DNA of 64,000 nt from Desulfurococcus mucosus DSM 2162 (GCF_000186365.1 NC_014961.1:930001-994000), one strand, 5' to 3'; shown: positions 24,961-34,441, numbered from the stretch's first letter. Notes: generated by a model not told the origin, from the letters alone. Translations and numbers: made by a program.

Positions 24961-26087
24961 CCGAAAACAGCTATCTCCTTTATGAGCCTGCCCTTCCTGA
25001 ACCTCTCCGGCTTCAGGTTCTCGAACTCGGGTAGTGCCGGCTTGTCTCCAAGTATGTATGATGCCAGTGCTTCTGCAACTGCCGGAGCCATCATGAATCC
25101 ATGGCCGCTGAAGCCTGCCGCCACGATCACATTCTCGTTTTCCTCCAGGGGTCCCACTATGGGGTGGTGATCCGGCGTCATATCATAGTATCCTACCCAG
25201 TACCTCAATACGTATACCTCGCTTAGCCAGGGGAAATACCTCACCCATATCCCTGCTGCTTTCTCGAGGAAAGCATACTTGTTCACGGCTGGTGCATCGT
25301 ATTCCTCGGGTATGTCCGCCCCGATATATATGTTGCCGTGTAGCACCTGGAGTATGTAGGATGAAGTAGACCAGTCTATTATCAATGGTTTTATAACGGG
25401 TTTAAAGGCCTCCGTGATCAACACGTGCTTCGCAAGGTTCCTTATCGGGAGCTCTGCACCCATGTCTTTCACTAGGTCAACGGTGTCTCTTGCAGCCGCA
25501 ACCAGTACTTTGTCGGCCTCAATCCTTCCCCGGTTGGTCTCAACGATTAACCGGCCTCCCTCACTAGTGATCCGGGTGGCCTGTGTCCCCTCGTAGATTT
25601 TAACACCGCTACGCTTCAGGAGCGCTGCGGCATTAACGGTGGCGTTGAACACGCTTGCCTTCCCGGCCAGGGGGTCGTGAACGGCTGAGAGAACTCCCTC
25701 GGTGTTCATTGAGGGGATGAGCTCCTTGACTTCCTCGGGACCCATCATCCTGGTCGGCACGTTCAGGGAGTGATGGAACTCCACTACCCGCTTGAAGAAC
25801 TCGACATCCTTCTCCCTTGTTAAGACCCATAGGTAGCCGTCCCTCCTGTACTTGAACCCTAGTTTCTCCGCTAGTATGGGCCATAGGTCTATCGCCCTCT
25901 TCATGATGTTTACGTGTTCCCTGCTAGTGAAGCTGGCCCGGATCCCGGTTGCACATCTAAAGGTGCCTCCCGAGCCTATGTATGATTTTTCAACTATTGT
26001 GATATCCCTGTAGCCGTGGTCTAGGAGGGATACAGCTGTGAAGAGACCGGTTACTCCTCCCCCCACTATGAGTAGCCCTGTTTTCAT
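24957..26087 (-). CDS. FAD-dependent oxidoreductase, L-proline dehydrogenase beta-like subunit
   Basis: The 376-residue DAO-family flavoprotein has an N-terminal dinucleotide fold LLIVGGGVTGLFTAVSLL, a flavin-contact segment SGGTFRCATGIRASF and a C-terminal GFSGHGFMMAPAVAEALA. In dye-linked L-proline dehydrogenases of hyperthermophilic archaea the beta subunit of this type is catalytic. The four-gene set encoded here (490, 160, 93 and 376 residues) matches the alpha, gamma, delta and beta subunits in size and domain type. Proline as substrate is an inference. Confidence 0.8.
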   Translation of the reverse strand: MKTGLLIVGGGVTGLFTAVSLLDHGYRDITIVEKSYIGSGGTFRCATGIRASFTSREHVNIMKRAIDLWPILAEKLGFKYRRDGYLWVLTREKDVEFFKRVVEFHHSLNVPTRMMGPEEVKELIPSMNTEGVLSAVHDPLAGKASVFNATVNAAALLKRSGVKIYEGTQATRITSEGGRLIVETNRGRIEADKVLVAAARDTVDLVKDMGAELPIRNLAKHVLITEAFKPVIKPLIIDWSTSSYILQVLHGNIYIGADIPEEYDAPAVNKYAFLEKAAGIWVRYFPWLSEVYVLRYWVGYYDMTPDHHPIVGPLEENENVIVAAGFSGHGFMMAPAVAEALASYILGDKPALPEFENLKPERFRKGRLIKEIAVFG

Positions 26088-26365
26088 GCCTTATCACCGC
26101 TGAGGAAGTACTTGATTTTAACGGGAGATATGGGTGGCCTGTTGCGCGGCATGAAGATTTCCTCAAAGCTCTTGCCGGTTTTCTTCATGAGGATGCCGGC
26201 TACGATGAGGAGGCATGTCTGCCCCTGGCACTGGCCCATCCCTATCCTGAGCTTCCTCTTCAACAACTCCAGGTTGTCGATACCGCTCTCTATGGCGTTT
26301 AACACGTCGGCCAGCGTCACGTTTTCACACCGGCAAACTATTACCTTCCTTGGATCCATGCTCAC
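26084..26365 (-). CDS. BFD-like [2Fe-2S] protein, dehydrogenase small subunit
   Basis: The 93-residue protein carries four cysteines as VCRCENVT and GQCQGQTC, the arrangement of bacterioferritin-associated-ferredoxin-like [2Fe-2S] domains. Such small subunits occur in four-subunit dye-linked proline dehydrogenases and in related sarcosine oxidase complexes. The gene overlaps the flavoprotein gene downstream by 4 nt. Electron relay between the two flavin subunits is the likely role. Confidence 0.8.
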   Translation of the reverse strand: MSMDPRKVIVCRCENVTLADVLNAIESGIDNLELLKRKLRIGMGQCQGQTCLLIVAGILMKKTGKSFEEIFMPRNRPPISPVKIKYFLSGDKA

Positions 26366-26371
26366 CGTGCT

Positions 26372-26854
26372 TCACCTCTTCACCCTGATGGCTCTGACAC
26401 TCAACCACTTATCCGGCGGGACCTCCACTGTTACAGCCCATGTTCTCTCATAGCTCCATGCTTTGACAACTGTTCCCTCTCCGAGAGACCTGCCCTCCCT
26501 GTCAAGGAGCTCCACCCGGGCTCCCTTGAAGGGCGCCGGCAGCATCTCGTATGGCAGCGTCACGTATGCTTTCCCCGGTTTACTGATGTCGACCACGAAT
26601 ATGGCTAGCCCCGGGCATTTCGCAACGCAGACGCCGCAACCAATACATTTTTCTGGATCCAGCTTGGGTATCTCGTATATCTTGCTCTTGGACACGGCGT
26701 TGAATGGGCAGGCGGAGACACATATGTTGCAGGGGATCTCCTCAGGGCACTCTAACACGGCTACAGGGCCCTTGGCGAGCCTCTCCCTTGGTGGGAGGAG
26801 TCCTTTTTCCTCGAGCTCCTCGGGTGTGATAACACCTGTTTTCCTCGAGCTCAT
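26372..26854 (-). CDS. 4Fe-4S ferredoxin-type dehydrogenase subunit
   Basis: The 160-residue protein has two cysteine sets: CNICVSACPFNA near residue 37 and CIGCGVCVAKCPG near residue 68. The C-terminal half is a beta-rich domain with no further cysteines. It matches the roughly 19 kDa subunit of four-subunit proline dehydrogenases. It overlaps the alpha gene by 4 nt, and lies 6 nt from the [2Fe-2S] gene. Confidence 0.82.
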   Translation of the reverse strand: MSSRKTGVITPEELEEKGLLPPRERLAKGPVAVLECPEEIPCNICVSACPFNAVSKSKIYEIPKLDPEKCIGCGVCVAKCPGLAIFVVDISKPGKAYVTLPYEMLPAPFKGARVELLDREGRSLGEGTVVKAWSYERTWAVTVEVPPDKWLSVRAIRVKR

Positions 26855-28323
26855 CTCCGTGATCCCCTCCTTAAAGCATTCATTTCTTCCTCACCTATGG
26901 TTGCCTTGAGCTTGCCTTGCCTCGCCCTGGAGACAGCCGGGCTCATCCTGTACTCGTTCCACAGGAAGTCTATTAGCCTGTTCTTCTCCTCCACGACGTC
27001 CCCGTGCCCCATTTTCTCCAGTATGGCGTACGCAGCTATCTCGCCCTCGATGAACGCTGTTGTAGCTTCCTCTATGCCGGTGAGGTCGCCGGCCACGAAG
27101 ACCCCCGGGATACTGGTCTCCATGTCTACCGTTCTCACGGGTACGAGGCCGCCTGCTTCAGGTATGTACTTCATTACAGCACCCATTTGACTTAGGAGAG
27201 CGTAGTTCGGCTGTAAGCCTACTGCTAGGAGCACTAGGTCGACGCTGTACTCTCTCTCAGAGCCCTGCACAGGGTTTAGCTTCTCATCCACTGCTGCTAC
27301 AACAGCCTTCTCAACTCTTTCACGTCCCTCAGCCCTTACAATGGTGTGCCCGGTGAGTATTGGTACACCATGCCTCCTCAGTTTCGATGCATGCACCACC
27401 CAGCCCCCTATCTCCTTCATCAACTCTACGACGCTGTGAACCCTTACACCTGCTTGGAGCAGCTGGTACGCTATTATCAGCCCAACGTTCCCGCTTCCCA
27501 CGACTAGTGCGTCGTCACCTGGTTTAACCCCGTATTCGTTCATCAGCGTTTGAGCGCCCCCGGCCCCCATCACCCCTGGGAGGTCATTGTTCTCGAAGAG
27601 GATGGTTTTCTCCGTTGCACCCGTGGCTATGACCATGTATCTAGGCTTCACGAGGAGGTTAACGGGGTTTTCTCCTTGAACCGCTACACCCATGTAGCCC
27701 TCGCTGAAGAATCCATATGCGTATGCACGAGTATAGGTTTTGACTGTTGGAAGCTTGGATAAGGCTTCAACCAGTTTCCCAGCTATCTTGAAGCCGCGCA
27801 TACCTCCATAGTACCTTGTGTCACCGAAGAACTTGTGTGTTTGCTTAACTAGCTGCCCGCCCAGCCTGAAGTGATCGGTTACGAGAACCACGTCTACTCC
27901 CTTCTCCCCTAGTTTGAGTGCTGCCTGGAGCCCGGCTGGCCCCGCGCCAACCACTAGGACATCCGTCTCTAATACCTCCTTCTTCACATGTGAGGAAACA
28001 GTGTTGACCGGTGGCTCCGGGAGCCCTTCACCGCTGACCACTGAAACCCCGTCTCTCACCGGCTCTATACATATCCTCGTGTTAGGTACGCCATTCACCT
28101 TTGATAAGCAGCTTGAACACCTCCCAATCATGCAGAAGGCTCCACGCGGCCTGCTCCCATCGGGACTCCTCGAGAAAACCCTGTAGCCCACGGCGTAGAG
28201 GGATGCAAGTATGCTCTCTCCTTCATAGGCCTCCACTATGCTGCCATTATAGGTGAAGCTTACTCTGCGTCCCCGTTTGAAATCTATTACTGGGTGCTCG
28301 TAGATCCTGTAATCTGGCATCAT
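26851..28323 (-). CDS. FAD/NAD-linked oxidoreductase, L-proline dehydrogenase alpha-like subunit
   Basis: The 490-residue protein begins with a short [2Fe-2S] ferredoxin-like domain (CMIGRCSSC near residue 72). A pyridine-nucleotide-disulfide-oxidoreductase fold follows: VLVVGAGPAGLQAALKLGEKG near residue 123, the second fold DALVVGSGNVGLIIAYQLL, and VFVAGDLTGIEEATTAFIEG. It is the first gene of the operon. A TATA-like AGTATATACT (28352-28361) lies about 30 bp upstream. Confidence 0.82.
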   Translation of the reverse strand: MMPDYRIYEHPVIDFKRGRRVSFTYNGSIVEAYEGESILASLYAVGYRVFSRSPDGSRPRGAFCMIGRCSSCLSKVNGVPNTRICIEPVRDGVSVVSGEGLPEPPVNTVSSHVKKEVLETDVLVVGAGPAGLQAALKLGEKGVDVVLVTDHFRLGGQLVKQTHKFFGDTRYYGGMRGFKIAGKLVEALSKLPTVKTYTRAYAYGFFSEGYMGVAVQGENPVNLLVKPRYMVIATGATEKTILFENNDLPGVMGAGGAQTLMNEYGVKPGDDALVVGSGNVGLIIAYQLLQAGVRVHSVVELMKEIGGWVVHASKLRRHGVPILTGHTIVRAEGRERVEKAVVAAVDEKLNPVQGSEREYSVDLVLLAVGLQPNYALLSQMGAVMKYIPEAGGLVPVRTVDMETSIPGVFVAGDLTGIEEATTAFIEGEIAAYAILEKMGHGDVVEEKNRLIDFLWNEYRMSPAVSRARQGKLKATIGEEEMNALRRGSRR

Positions 28324-28436
28324 GTTTCACCGTGTGTCTCAGGGATGACCCTTAAGTATATACTGGGATGTATTCATTGGAGCCGTCAGATAAATAAATA
28401 TTAGTGTGTTGAGAGATAGCGATCAAGGGAGGCTTT

Positions 28437-29201
28437 ATGAGTGAGCATAGATTGGTAATCTCACTCGACCTCTTCCTTTACATTCTGCCAGAGGGTATTC
28501 CAAGGAACTCCCTTGTAATACTAGCCGGTAAAGGGGGCTCCGGGAAGAGCGCAATCGTGGCCAACATAGCTAAAAACATTGTGGAGAACGGGGAGCCAGT
28601 CGTATATGTCGGCCTCGACGATGACCCGGTGACAATAGTTGAGCAACTGGACTCCTTCGGCTTGAAGGTTGAGGAGGCTGCTTCGTCAAGGCTCCTCATG
28701 CTGGTGGATGGCTTCAGCTACCTTATTAAAGGTAGAAGGGAGAGGGCTCACCCGGCGGTTGTTGAAGAGGTGGATCCCAGGAACCCGGATAACGTGGCTA
28801 GTGCGGTGCTAAGGGTTCTCGAGTCAACTGGCTTGAAGGGCAGGGGCCTGGTGATCATAGATTCCCTTAACGAAGCCATGATCTCACTCGACCCCACACG
28901 CTTCATAGAGTTCGTGAAATTCCTGAGGGCCAATGTCTCAAAAGCACTCAGAGTACCCGTAATAGCCACATTGCACACGTCCACAGAGGGCTTCGAGGAG
29001 TACCTCTACACTATAGAGCACTTGGTTGACGGCTTGATTGAGACACAGAACCTGGAGGAAGGACTCTCCTCACAGCTACCCATGCAGGTTCGCCAGGTGA
29101 TAATCAGGAAGATAAAAGGGGTCTCACACAGGCATGGCTGGGTTCTATACACTATCGATAAGACCGGTGTTAAACCAGTGATCTTAAAGGTTGAAAAATA
29201 A
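28437..29201 (+). CDS. RecA/KaiC-superfamily ATPase, single domain
   Basis: The 254-residue protein has Walker A GKGGSGKSAI near residue 28, a Walker B-like GLVIIDSLNEAM near residue 142 and the segment PVIATLHTSTEGFEEYL. This resembles the archaeal KaiC-like ATPases but with one ATPase domain. The client is unknown; such proteins have been linked to signalling and motility. The ATG has GGGAGG 4 nt upstream. It is divergent from the dehydrogenase operon. Confidence 0.75.
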   Translation: MSEHRLVISLDLFLYILPEGIPRNSLVILAGKGGSGKSAIVANIAKNIVENGEPVVYVGLDDDPVTIVEQLDSFGLKVEEAASSRLLMLVDGFSYLIKGRRERAHPAVVEEVDPRNPDNVASAVLRVLESTGLKGRGLVIIDSLNEAMISLDPTRFIEFVKFLRANVSKALRVPVIATLHTSTEGFEEYLYTIEHLVDGLIETQNLEEGLSSQLPMQVRQVIIRKIKGVSHRHGWVLYTIDKTGVKPVILKVEK

Positions 29202-29223
29202 TGAGGGCTGGTGAAAAAGGTGT

Positions 29224-29994
29224 TTAACGCGTACGCCTACTGCGGAGGATCACCGCTAGCAGGGCTACCACCACGAAGAGGCCTACTGCTGCAACAGTGA
29301 TCAAGAGCGTTCCCGAAGCATTCACGGCTTCAACGGGCCGCGGGGTTGTTGTAGGAGACTGCACAGTGCCCTGTGTCGTTGTGCCAGGTGCCCCTGTGGT
29401 CAGGGTTGCAGTAGGCGTCTCTGCCCCGGAAACAGTGAATCCGGCTACTATGGCGTAGAGGTAGGGGGCAGTTAAGCGCACCATGATCGACTCGTTTCCG
29501 TTGACAACGGCTACACTGACGCCTGTTGACGGCGTCACGTTAACCGTGTACCCGTATGGTAGTTGCAGTGTGAATTCCACATTTTGGAAAACCGTGTAAC
29601 CGGTTAGGTCAATGTAGGCAGCGTAGGAGCCTACTCCAATTGGCTCTGTGAAGTTCTCCACCGTGAAGTATAGTGCAACCCAGCTAGTGTTGTTCAATAG
29701 CAGGGTGATGGCGTCAGCACTGTAATCAACGACAACACTACCCCCGGGCTCACTGCTCGTTGACACAAGGGAGAGCCCCACCGACTGGTCGAAGGGGTTG
29801 TCTAGTGTTAACTCCACGATTGATTCAGGCCTGCTGGCAAGGGTGATGTTCAGGGTGAACACCCCGGAGTCCTCGATTGGATCGTATACTAGGGATGCGT
29901 AGAGTCCTGCGGGCACCGGCGTGGTCTGCCCCTCCATGACGGGTAGCATCGTTAAGACGAGTAGGAGTACTAGTGGTAGAGTCTCCTTGAACAC
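29224..29994 (-). CDS. Secreted membrane-anchored surface protein
   Basis: The product has about 256 residues from GTG 29994. A TATA-like TTTATTAAAT at 30019-30028, centred about 30 bp upstream, supports this start, and a signal peptide (LPLVLLLVLTMLPVMEG) then follows at once. The body is beta-rich and Ser/Thr-rich with several Asn-X-Ser/Thr sites. A Thr/Pro linker (TTGAPGTTTQGTVQSPTTT) precedes a C-terminal membrane span and a basic RSRRTR tail. This is typical of archaeal cell-surface proteins; the function is unknown. Confidence 0.75.
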   Translation of the reverse strand: MFKETLPLVLLLVLTMLPVMEGQTTPVPAGLYASLVYDPIEDSGVFTLNITLASRPESIVELTLDNPFDQSVGLSLVSTSSEPGGSVVVDYSADAITLLLNNTSWVALYFTVENFTEPIGVGSYAAYIDLTGYTVFQNVEFTLQLPYGYTVNVTPSTGVSVAVVNGNESIMVRLTAPYLYAIVAGFTVSGAETPTATLTTGAPGTTTQGTVQSPTTTPRPVEAVNASGTLLITVAAVGLFVVVALLAVILRSRRTR

Positions 29995-30198
29995 GTGTCT
30001 GCACCCTTGTGTCTCAGTATTTAATAAACTATGGTATAAAAAGCGTTCACGGCTTGCAGCCGGGCGCCATCCCACCCCTCCCCGCCTTAAGGAACTGTGT
30101 TTCAGCTATATGATTCGACTAGAGGGGTGCAGCCTGCTGGTTCATTTATAGGATTAATCTGGTTAATGTTTAATCGTGTTGCATGGAGCGTGATTGAC

Positions 30199-31377
30199 GT
30201 GTTGTTGAAGGGTGTTAGGGTGCTTGATTTAAGCCACACGCTTGCAGGACCATTCGCATCCATGGTGCTCGCTGATCTCGGAGCAGAGGTTATCAAGGTT
30301 GAAGCACCACATGGCGATGAGACGAGGAGCTGGGCTCCCTTCGTAGACGGCGAGAGCTCCTACTATCTTTCAATAAACAGGGGGAAGAAGAGCATTGTGG
30401 TTGACTTGAAGAATCCGGAGGGCAGGGAGATAATCTATAGGTTGGCTGAGAGAAGCGATATCGTGATCGAGAACTTCAGGCCAGGGGTGCCTGAGAAGCT
30501 GGGCGTAGACTATGAGAGCTTGTTGAAAATAAACCCTAGGATAATCTACGCTAGTATAAAGGGCTTTAAGCAGGGGAGCAGGTACCAGTATAAGCCGGCC
30601 TACGACCTAATAATACAGGGCATGACGGGCCTCATGACGTCGACCGGTGAGGAGGGGCGTCCACCTGTAAGGGTCAGCTTCGCTCTCTTCGACGTGATCA
30701 CGGGGCTACTGCTCTCAGTGTATGTTGTGAGCACCCTCTACGCTGGGAGAAGACCGGTTAAAATAGAGGTACCCATGTATGACGCAGCAGTGTTCTCGAT
30801 GTGCTACCTCCCCATGATGTATCTTACAACCGGGAGGAAGCCTAAGAGAATGGGTAATGCTCATCCCTCAATGGTGCCCTACCAGGCTTTCAGGGATAAA
30901 GACGGTAAATGGTTCATTGTTGCCGCAGCAAACGACAGGCTTTGGGCCTCGATGTGCCGTGCCCTGGGCAGGGAGGATCTAGCTGGTGATCCACGTTTCA
31001 GAACCAATGCTGACAGGGTTGCCAACAGGGATTTACTGGTTAGTATGCTCCAAGAGATCTTTGAAACCGGGAGCAGGGATGAATGGTTGAAGAAGCTCGA
31101 GGAGGCAGGGGTGCCGGCGGCGCCAGTCTACGAGCTGGACGAGGTATTCAAGGACCCCTATGTGGTCGAGCAGGAAATAGTTTACAGGATCCACCACCCG
31201 GTGCTCGGTGAGATACCGCAGTTAAGTGAGCCAGGCTACTTCAACGGGGAGAGATACAGCTCCCGTATGCATCCACCAAGGCTCGGGGAGCATACCGTGG
31301 AAGTGCTGCGTGAAATAGGCTATAGTGAGAACGAGATAGCTAGGCTTAAAGAGGAGGGTGTAGTCTACTATCCGTGA
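30199..31377 (+). CDS. CoA-transferase family III (CaiB/BaiF) protein
   Basis: The 392-residue product starts at GTG 30199, where MLLKGVRVLDLSHTLAGP matches the usual family N-terminus. A TATA-like GTTTAATCG lies 27 bp upstream. Family landmarks are AEVIKVEAPHGDETRSWAP, INRGKKSIVVDLKNPEGRE and the catalytic-Asp region AYDLIIQGMTGLM near residue 135. These enzymes move CoA between carboxylic acids. It overlaps the gamma-glutamyltransferase gene by 4 nt, an unusual partner. Confidence 0.88.
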   Translation: MLLKGVRVLDLSHTLAGPFASMVLADLGAEVIKVEAPHGDETRSWAPFVDGESSYYLSINRGKKSIVVDLKNPEGREIIYRLAERSDIVIENFRPGVPEKLGVDYESLLKINPRIIYASIKGFKQGSRYQYKPAYDLIIQGMTGLMTSTGEEGRPPVRVSFALFDVITGLLLSVYVVSTLYAGRRPVKIEVPMYDAAVFSMCYLPMMYLTTGRKPKRMGNAHPSMVPYQAFRDKDGKWFIVAAANDRLWASMCRALGREDLAGDPRFRTNADRVANRDLLVSMLQEIFETGSRDEWLKKLEEAGVPAAPVYELDEVFKDPYVVEQEIVYRIHHPVLGEIPQLSEPGYFNGERYSSRMHPPRLGEHTVEVLREIGYSENEIARLKEEGVVYYP

Positions 31378-32888
31378 GGTGTGCAGTGTTGACTATCGCT
31401 AAGCTCGGCGTGGGTGTTAAAGGCGTTACAGCAGACCATCCTCTCGCAGTCAAAGCAGGCCTCGAAGTCCTCGAGAAGGGGGGTAATGCGTTCGACGCGG
31501 CGATAGCGGTAAGCGCTGTTCTCTCCGTTGTACAGCCACAGATGGGTGGACCCGGGGGCGACGGCTTCCTCCTCGGGTTCATAGGAGACGACATCGTTGC
31601 CTACGCCTCGTCAGGCCGCTCCCCAAGCGGCTTCGACCCCGAGAGGTTCATCACTGAGAAGCCTTTGAAAGGGCCTCTCACGGTGACCGTGCCAGGCTTA
31701 GTGTACTTATGGGGCGTCGTGAACGAAGAATACGGGACACTGGATCTAGCTACACTGCTTAAGCCAGCTATATCCCTGGCCTACAACGGCTTCCACGCCG
31801 GCTACACCCTTGCCAAGGCGGTGAAGTCCGTGGAGAAGGATCTCGCTGGATTCAAATGGGCGAAGTACTATAAGGGCATAGGCCTCGGCAGTAGAGTAGT
31901 CAACAAAGAGATGGCTAGAACCCTTAGACTGATAGCGTCAAGGGGCTGGGAGGAGTTCTACCATGGAAAACTAGCCGAGGAGATAGTTGACGAGCTACAG
32001 GATCAGGGGGTTGGAATAGGGCTCGACGACATGATGGATCACGAGGGCTACAGGGTGGAGCCCCTGAAGCTCGAGGTGGAAGACCTAGTCCTCTACGAGT
32101 TGCCGCCGAACACTCAGGGTGCTTCAACCCTCCAGTTGATCAGTGCGCTGTATGAGGAGGGGCTTGACAAGCTCGAGTTCAGGGATCCACGACGCGTTGA
32201 GGCGTGGAGCAGGCCTGTTGAAGCCGTGTACGCGTTCAGAGATGAATACTTAGGTGACCCGGATCACATGGCTATAGATGTCGGCGAGTACTTAACGTAC
32301 ACTAGGGTTAAGGAAATGGTTTACCGGGGTGTTGGCCGGCCTAGCGGGGGCGGTGACACAACCTTCTTCATCGTGTCGGACGGGGACTCCCTAGTAGGGT
32401 TTATCCAGAGCCTCTTCCACCCCTTTGGCTCCGGTTTGATGGCTGGAGGCTTCCCGGTGCAGAACAGGGGCATAGGCTTCGCGAGAACCACTGGGTTACC
32501 TAATAGCCCGGCGCCCAGGAAGCTCCCGCTTCACACATTGTCGATCCTAGGGGTATCGGGTGGCAGGGAGAAGTATATTATAGGGTGCGTTGGAGGAGAC
32601 TACAGGCCGCAGCTACATCTAAGGGTGTATGAGAATCTCTTCGTGTACGGTATGGATCCCGTTGAAGCCGTGAACGCGCCGCGATTCATATACACTGAGC
32701 CGCGTGGCAGGCAGGAAGTAGTCGTTGAAGAGCCGTTGAAGCCCACTACCCCGGCCGGCATCACCGTTAAACTAGTTGAATACTTCGGGAGCCATGGACA
32801 CGTACATGTAGCCGTCTACGATGGTGTTAAAACATTGTTAGTGAATGACCCACGTAGCGAGGGGATAGCCCTAGCCCTCAGCAACTAG
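31374..32888 (+). CDS. Gamma-glutamyltransferase-family N-terminal-nucleophile hydrolase
   Basis: The 504-residue protein has the N-terminal ADHPLAVKAGLEVLEKGGNA and QMGGPGGDGFLLGF motifs of gamma-glutamyltransferases. The expected self-cleavage Thr is in GGGDTTFFIVSDGDSLVGF near residue 323. No signal peptide is seen, unlike secreted bacterial enzymes, so it probably acts inside the cell. Start GTG 31374 overlaps the CaiB-family stop; later GTG 31386 is possible. The substrate may be a gamma-glutamyl or acylated amide. Confidence 0.85.
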   Translation: MRCAVLTIAKLGVGVKGVTADHPLAVKAGLEVLEKGGNAFDAAIAVSAVLSVVQPQMGGPGGDGFLLGFIGDDIVAYASSGRSPSGFDPERFITEKPLKGPLTVTVPGLVYLWGVVNEEYGTLDLATLLKPAISLAYNGFHAGYTLAKAVKSVEKDLAGFKWAKYYKGIGLGSRVVNKEMARTLRLIASRGWEEFYHGKLAEEIVDELQDQGVGIGLDDMMDHEGYRVEPLKLEVEDLVLYELPPNTQGASTLQLISALYEEGLDKLEFRDPRRVEAWSRPVEAVYAFRDEYLGDPDHMAIDVGEYLTYTRVKEMVYRGVGRPSGGGDTTFFIVSDGDSLVGFIQSLFHPFGSGLMAGGFPVQNRGIGFARTTGLPNSPAPRKLPLHTLSILGVSGGREKYIIGCVGGDYRPQLHLRVYENLFVYGMDPVEAVNAPRFIYTEPRGRQEVVVEEPLKPTTPAGITVKLVEYFGSHGHVHVAVYDGVKTLLVNDPRSEGIALALSN

Positions 32889-33824
32889 CTAGGCTTCAAC
32901 ACCATGGTTGACCAGGGCACCCCTGTTACATGGCTTGGCCACGAAGATCCTCCAGTCAGGTTTCCTCTCTATCCTACCAAGTATTTTTTCAGCCTCCTCT
33001 AATCCCTCCACAACCCCGTAGACCGTGGGTCCCCATGAGCTCTGCCCAACGCCCTCGACACCGGCTTTCCTGAGGGCTCTAACTGCTTCACTCGAGCCCG
33101 TTGAGAACACGCCGCCCTGATACCTGGAGAACATTGATCCAACGGTCTCCTGCAACATTGTGAGCGCCCTGGTGAAAGAGCTGTAGTCTCGGTCGGCCAC
33201 CGATGATGAGAGTTCAAGCATGTGGTGCGACGCCTTCCAGACGAGTTCTAACGGTATCCCTGGCTGCTCCCTGAAGACCATGTCTTCCTGTGCCTCGCCC
33301 AGTCCTTGACCGGGTGGAACGATGACTATGAAGACCCAGTCCTCTGGGAACTCCAGCCTGGTGAGGAGGGCTGGGAACTCTGAGGAAGCCGACTTACCGG
33401 CGTCGAGGATGAATCCACCATGCTTGAACACGTATGTGCCGACCCCGGAGTATCTGCCTAACCCTGTCTCCCTGGCTATTTCAACTGGATCCATGGGGGA
33501 GCCGTTCAACACTGCGAGCCCGTATGCTGCTGCAAGCACCAGCTGGGTTGTCGAGCCAAGCCCCACGTGCCTCGGGACACACTCCATTACATTCACATGG
33601 CCGCTTAAACGGTGCTTCTCCGCGAAGCCGGCTATCCTTGAGAACAGCTCGCTGGAGCGGCATCCATCAATCCTTAAACCCTCGCCCTCCTCAACCACCA
33701 CCGTGTTAACCGGGTTTGAAACCGCTACACCGGCTGACACGTATCTTCTCAACTCTTTCACGAAGGGGTTAACCATACCGAAGTGTAGCCTGGACGGTGT
33801 TACTATGGTTACCTTCTCAGCCAA
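32889..33824 (-). CDS. Beta-RFAP synthase-like GHMP-family protein
   Basis: The 311-residue GHMP-fold protein starts with VTIVTPSRLHFGMVNPF, as in beta-ribofuranosylaminobenzene 5'-phosphate synthase, which joins p-hydroxybenzoate or p-aminobenzoate to PRPP in methanopterin-type pterin synthesis. The phosphate loop is PRHVGLGSTTQLVLAAAYG near residue 88. It is clustered with DUF447 and DUF1464 genes, a known association with methanopterin-like cofactors. The stop codon is directly next to that of the convergent gene. Confidence 0.82.
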   Translation of the reverse strand: MAEKVTIVTPSRLHFGMVNPFVKELRRYVSAGVAVSNPVNTVVVEEGEGLRIDGCRSSELFSRIAGFAEKHRLSGHVNVMECVPRHVGLGSTTQLVLAAAYGLAVLNGSPMDPVEIARETGLGRYSGVGTYVFKHGGFILDAGKSASSEFPALLTRLEFPEDWVFIVIVPPGQGLGEAQEDMVFREQPGIPLELVWKASHHMLELSSSVADRDYSSFTRALTMLQETVGSMFSRYQGGVFSTGSSEAVRALRKAGVEGVGQSSWGPTVYGVVEGLEEAEKILGRIERKPDWRIFVAKPCNRGALVNHGVEA

Positions 33825-34441
33825 TTCTCCACCAGCCTCCTAATGTTCTCGGCGAGCACCAGGTAATCACGGCTTCTACACGTCTTTGACACCACTCTAA
33901 ATGAATCCTCAATGCTTCTTAAAGCTGCCTCAAGCTCCTCGCCTGCGAGATCCCGCCACGCCTTCACCTTGGTTGCATACACTATCATTTCTATCAGGGA
34001 GCTGTAGCACCTTGTATAGGGCTCCACGCAGCGTACAGCCCCCTCCCTTGCCTCGAGGATCCCGTATTTGAATAAACCGTAGTGTTCATACTCTACCACG
34101 CCTATCAGTTTAAGCAGGATGTAGGCCTCCGCATTCCTCAGGTAGGCTACCCCCTTCTCCTCGTCGATAATGAAGTCCTCCCTGGTTAACCCGTTCGACT
34201 CGGATTTAAATGCCGTCCTGTAGAAAAGGAATGGGTCCCTTGTCACGTTTAAAACAGGGTTTTCAACGGTTTTAAGTAGGCTGTGCGTCCTCGACCCCTT
34301 GTAGAGCTTGATTAACACCTCATCACCCAGCCTCCAGAACCCCACCGGTGTAGCATACGGCTCTGAGCCGGCGAGCAGGGTGACTATGGCCTCGTATACC
34401 ACTCCCTCCTTAATCAACGCCAAGCTTACTCCACCACTCAA
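33809..34441 (-). CDS. DUF447-family protein (flavin-binding split-barrel fold)
   Basis: The product has about 210 residues. The N-terminal IKEGVVYEAIVTLLAGSEPYATPVGF and TRDPFLFYRTAFKSE are typical of DUF447, a family with an FMN-binding split-barrel fold and a likely role near methanopterin biosynthesis. The longest frame starts at TTG 34441, but TTG 34423 has a better GGTGGAG spacing. It overlaps both neighbouring genes, so the three are one operon. Confidence 0.78.
   Translation of the reverse strand: MSGGVSLALIKEGVVYEAIVTLLAGSEPYATPVGFWRLGDEVLIKLYKGSRTHSLLKTVENPVLNVTRDPFLFYRTAFKSESNGLTREDFIIDEEKGVAYLRNAEAYILLKLIGVVEYEHYGLFKYGILEAREGAVRCVEPYTRCYSSLIEMIVYATKVKAWRDLAGEELEAALRSIEDSFRVVSKTCRSRDYLVLAENIRRLVENWLRR

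Noticed and set aside
33322-33843. A 173-residue plus-strand frame opposite the beta-RFAP synthase-like gene
   Set aside because: Antisense shadow; the minus-strand frame carries the GHMP motif and operon overlaps.
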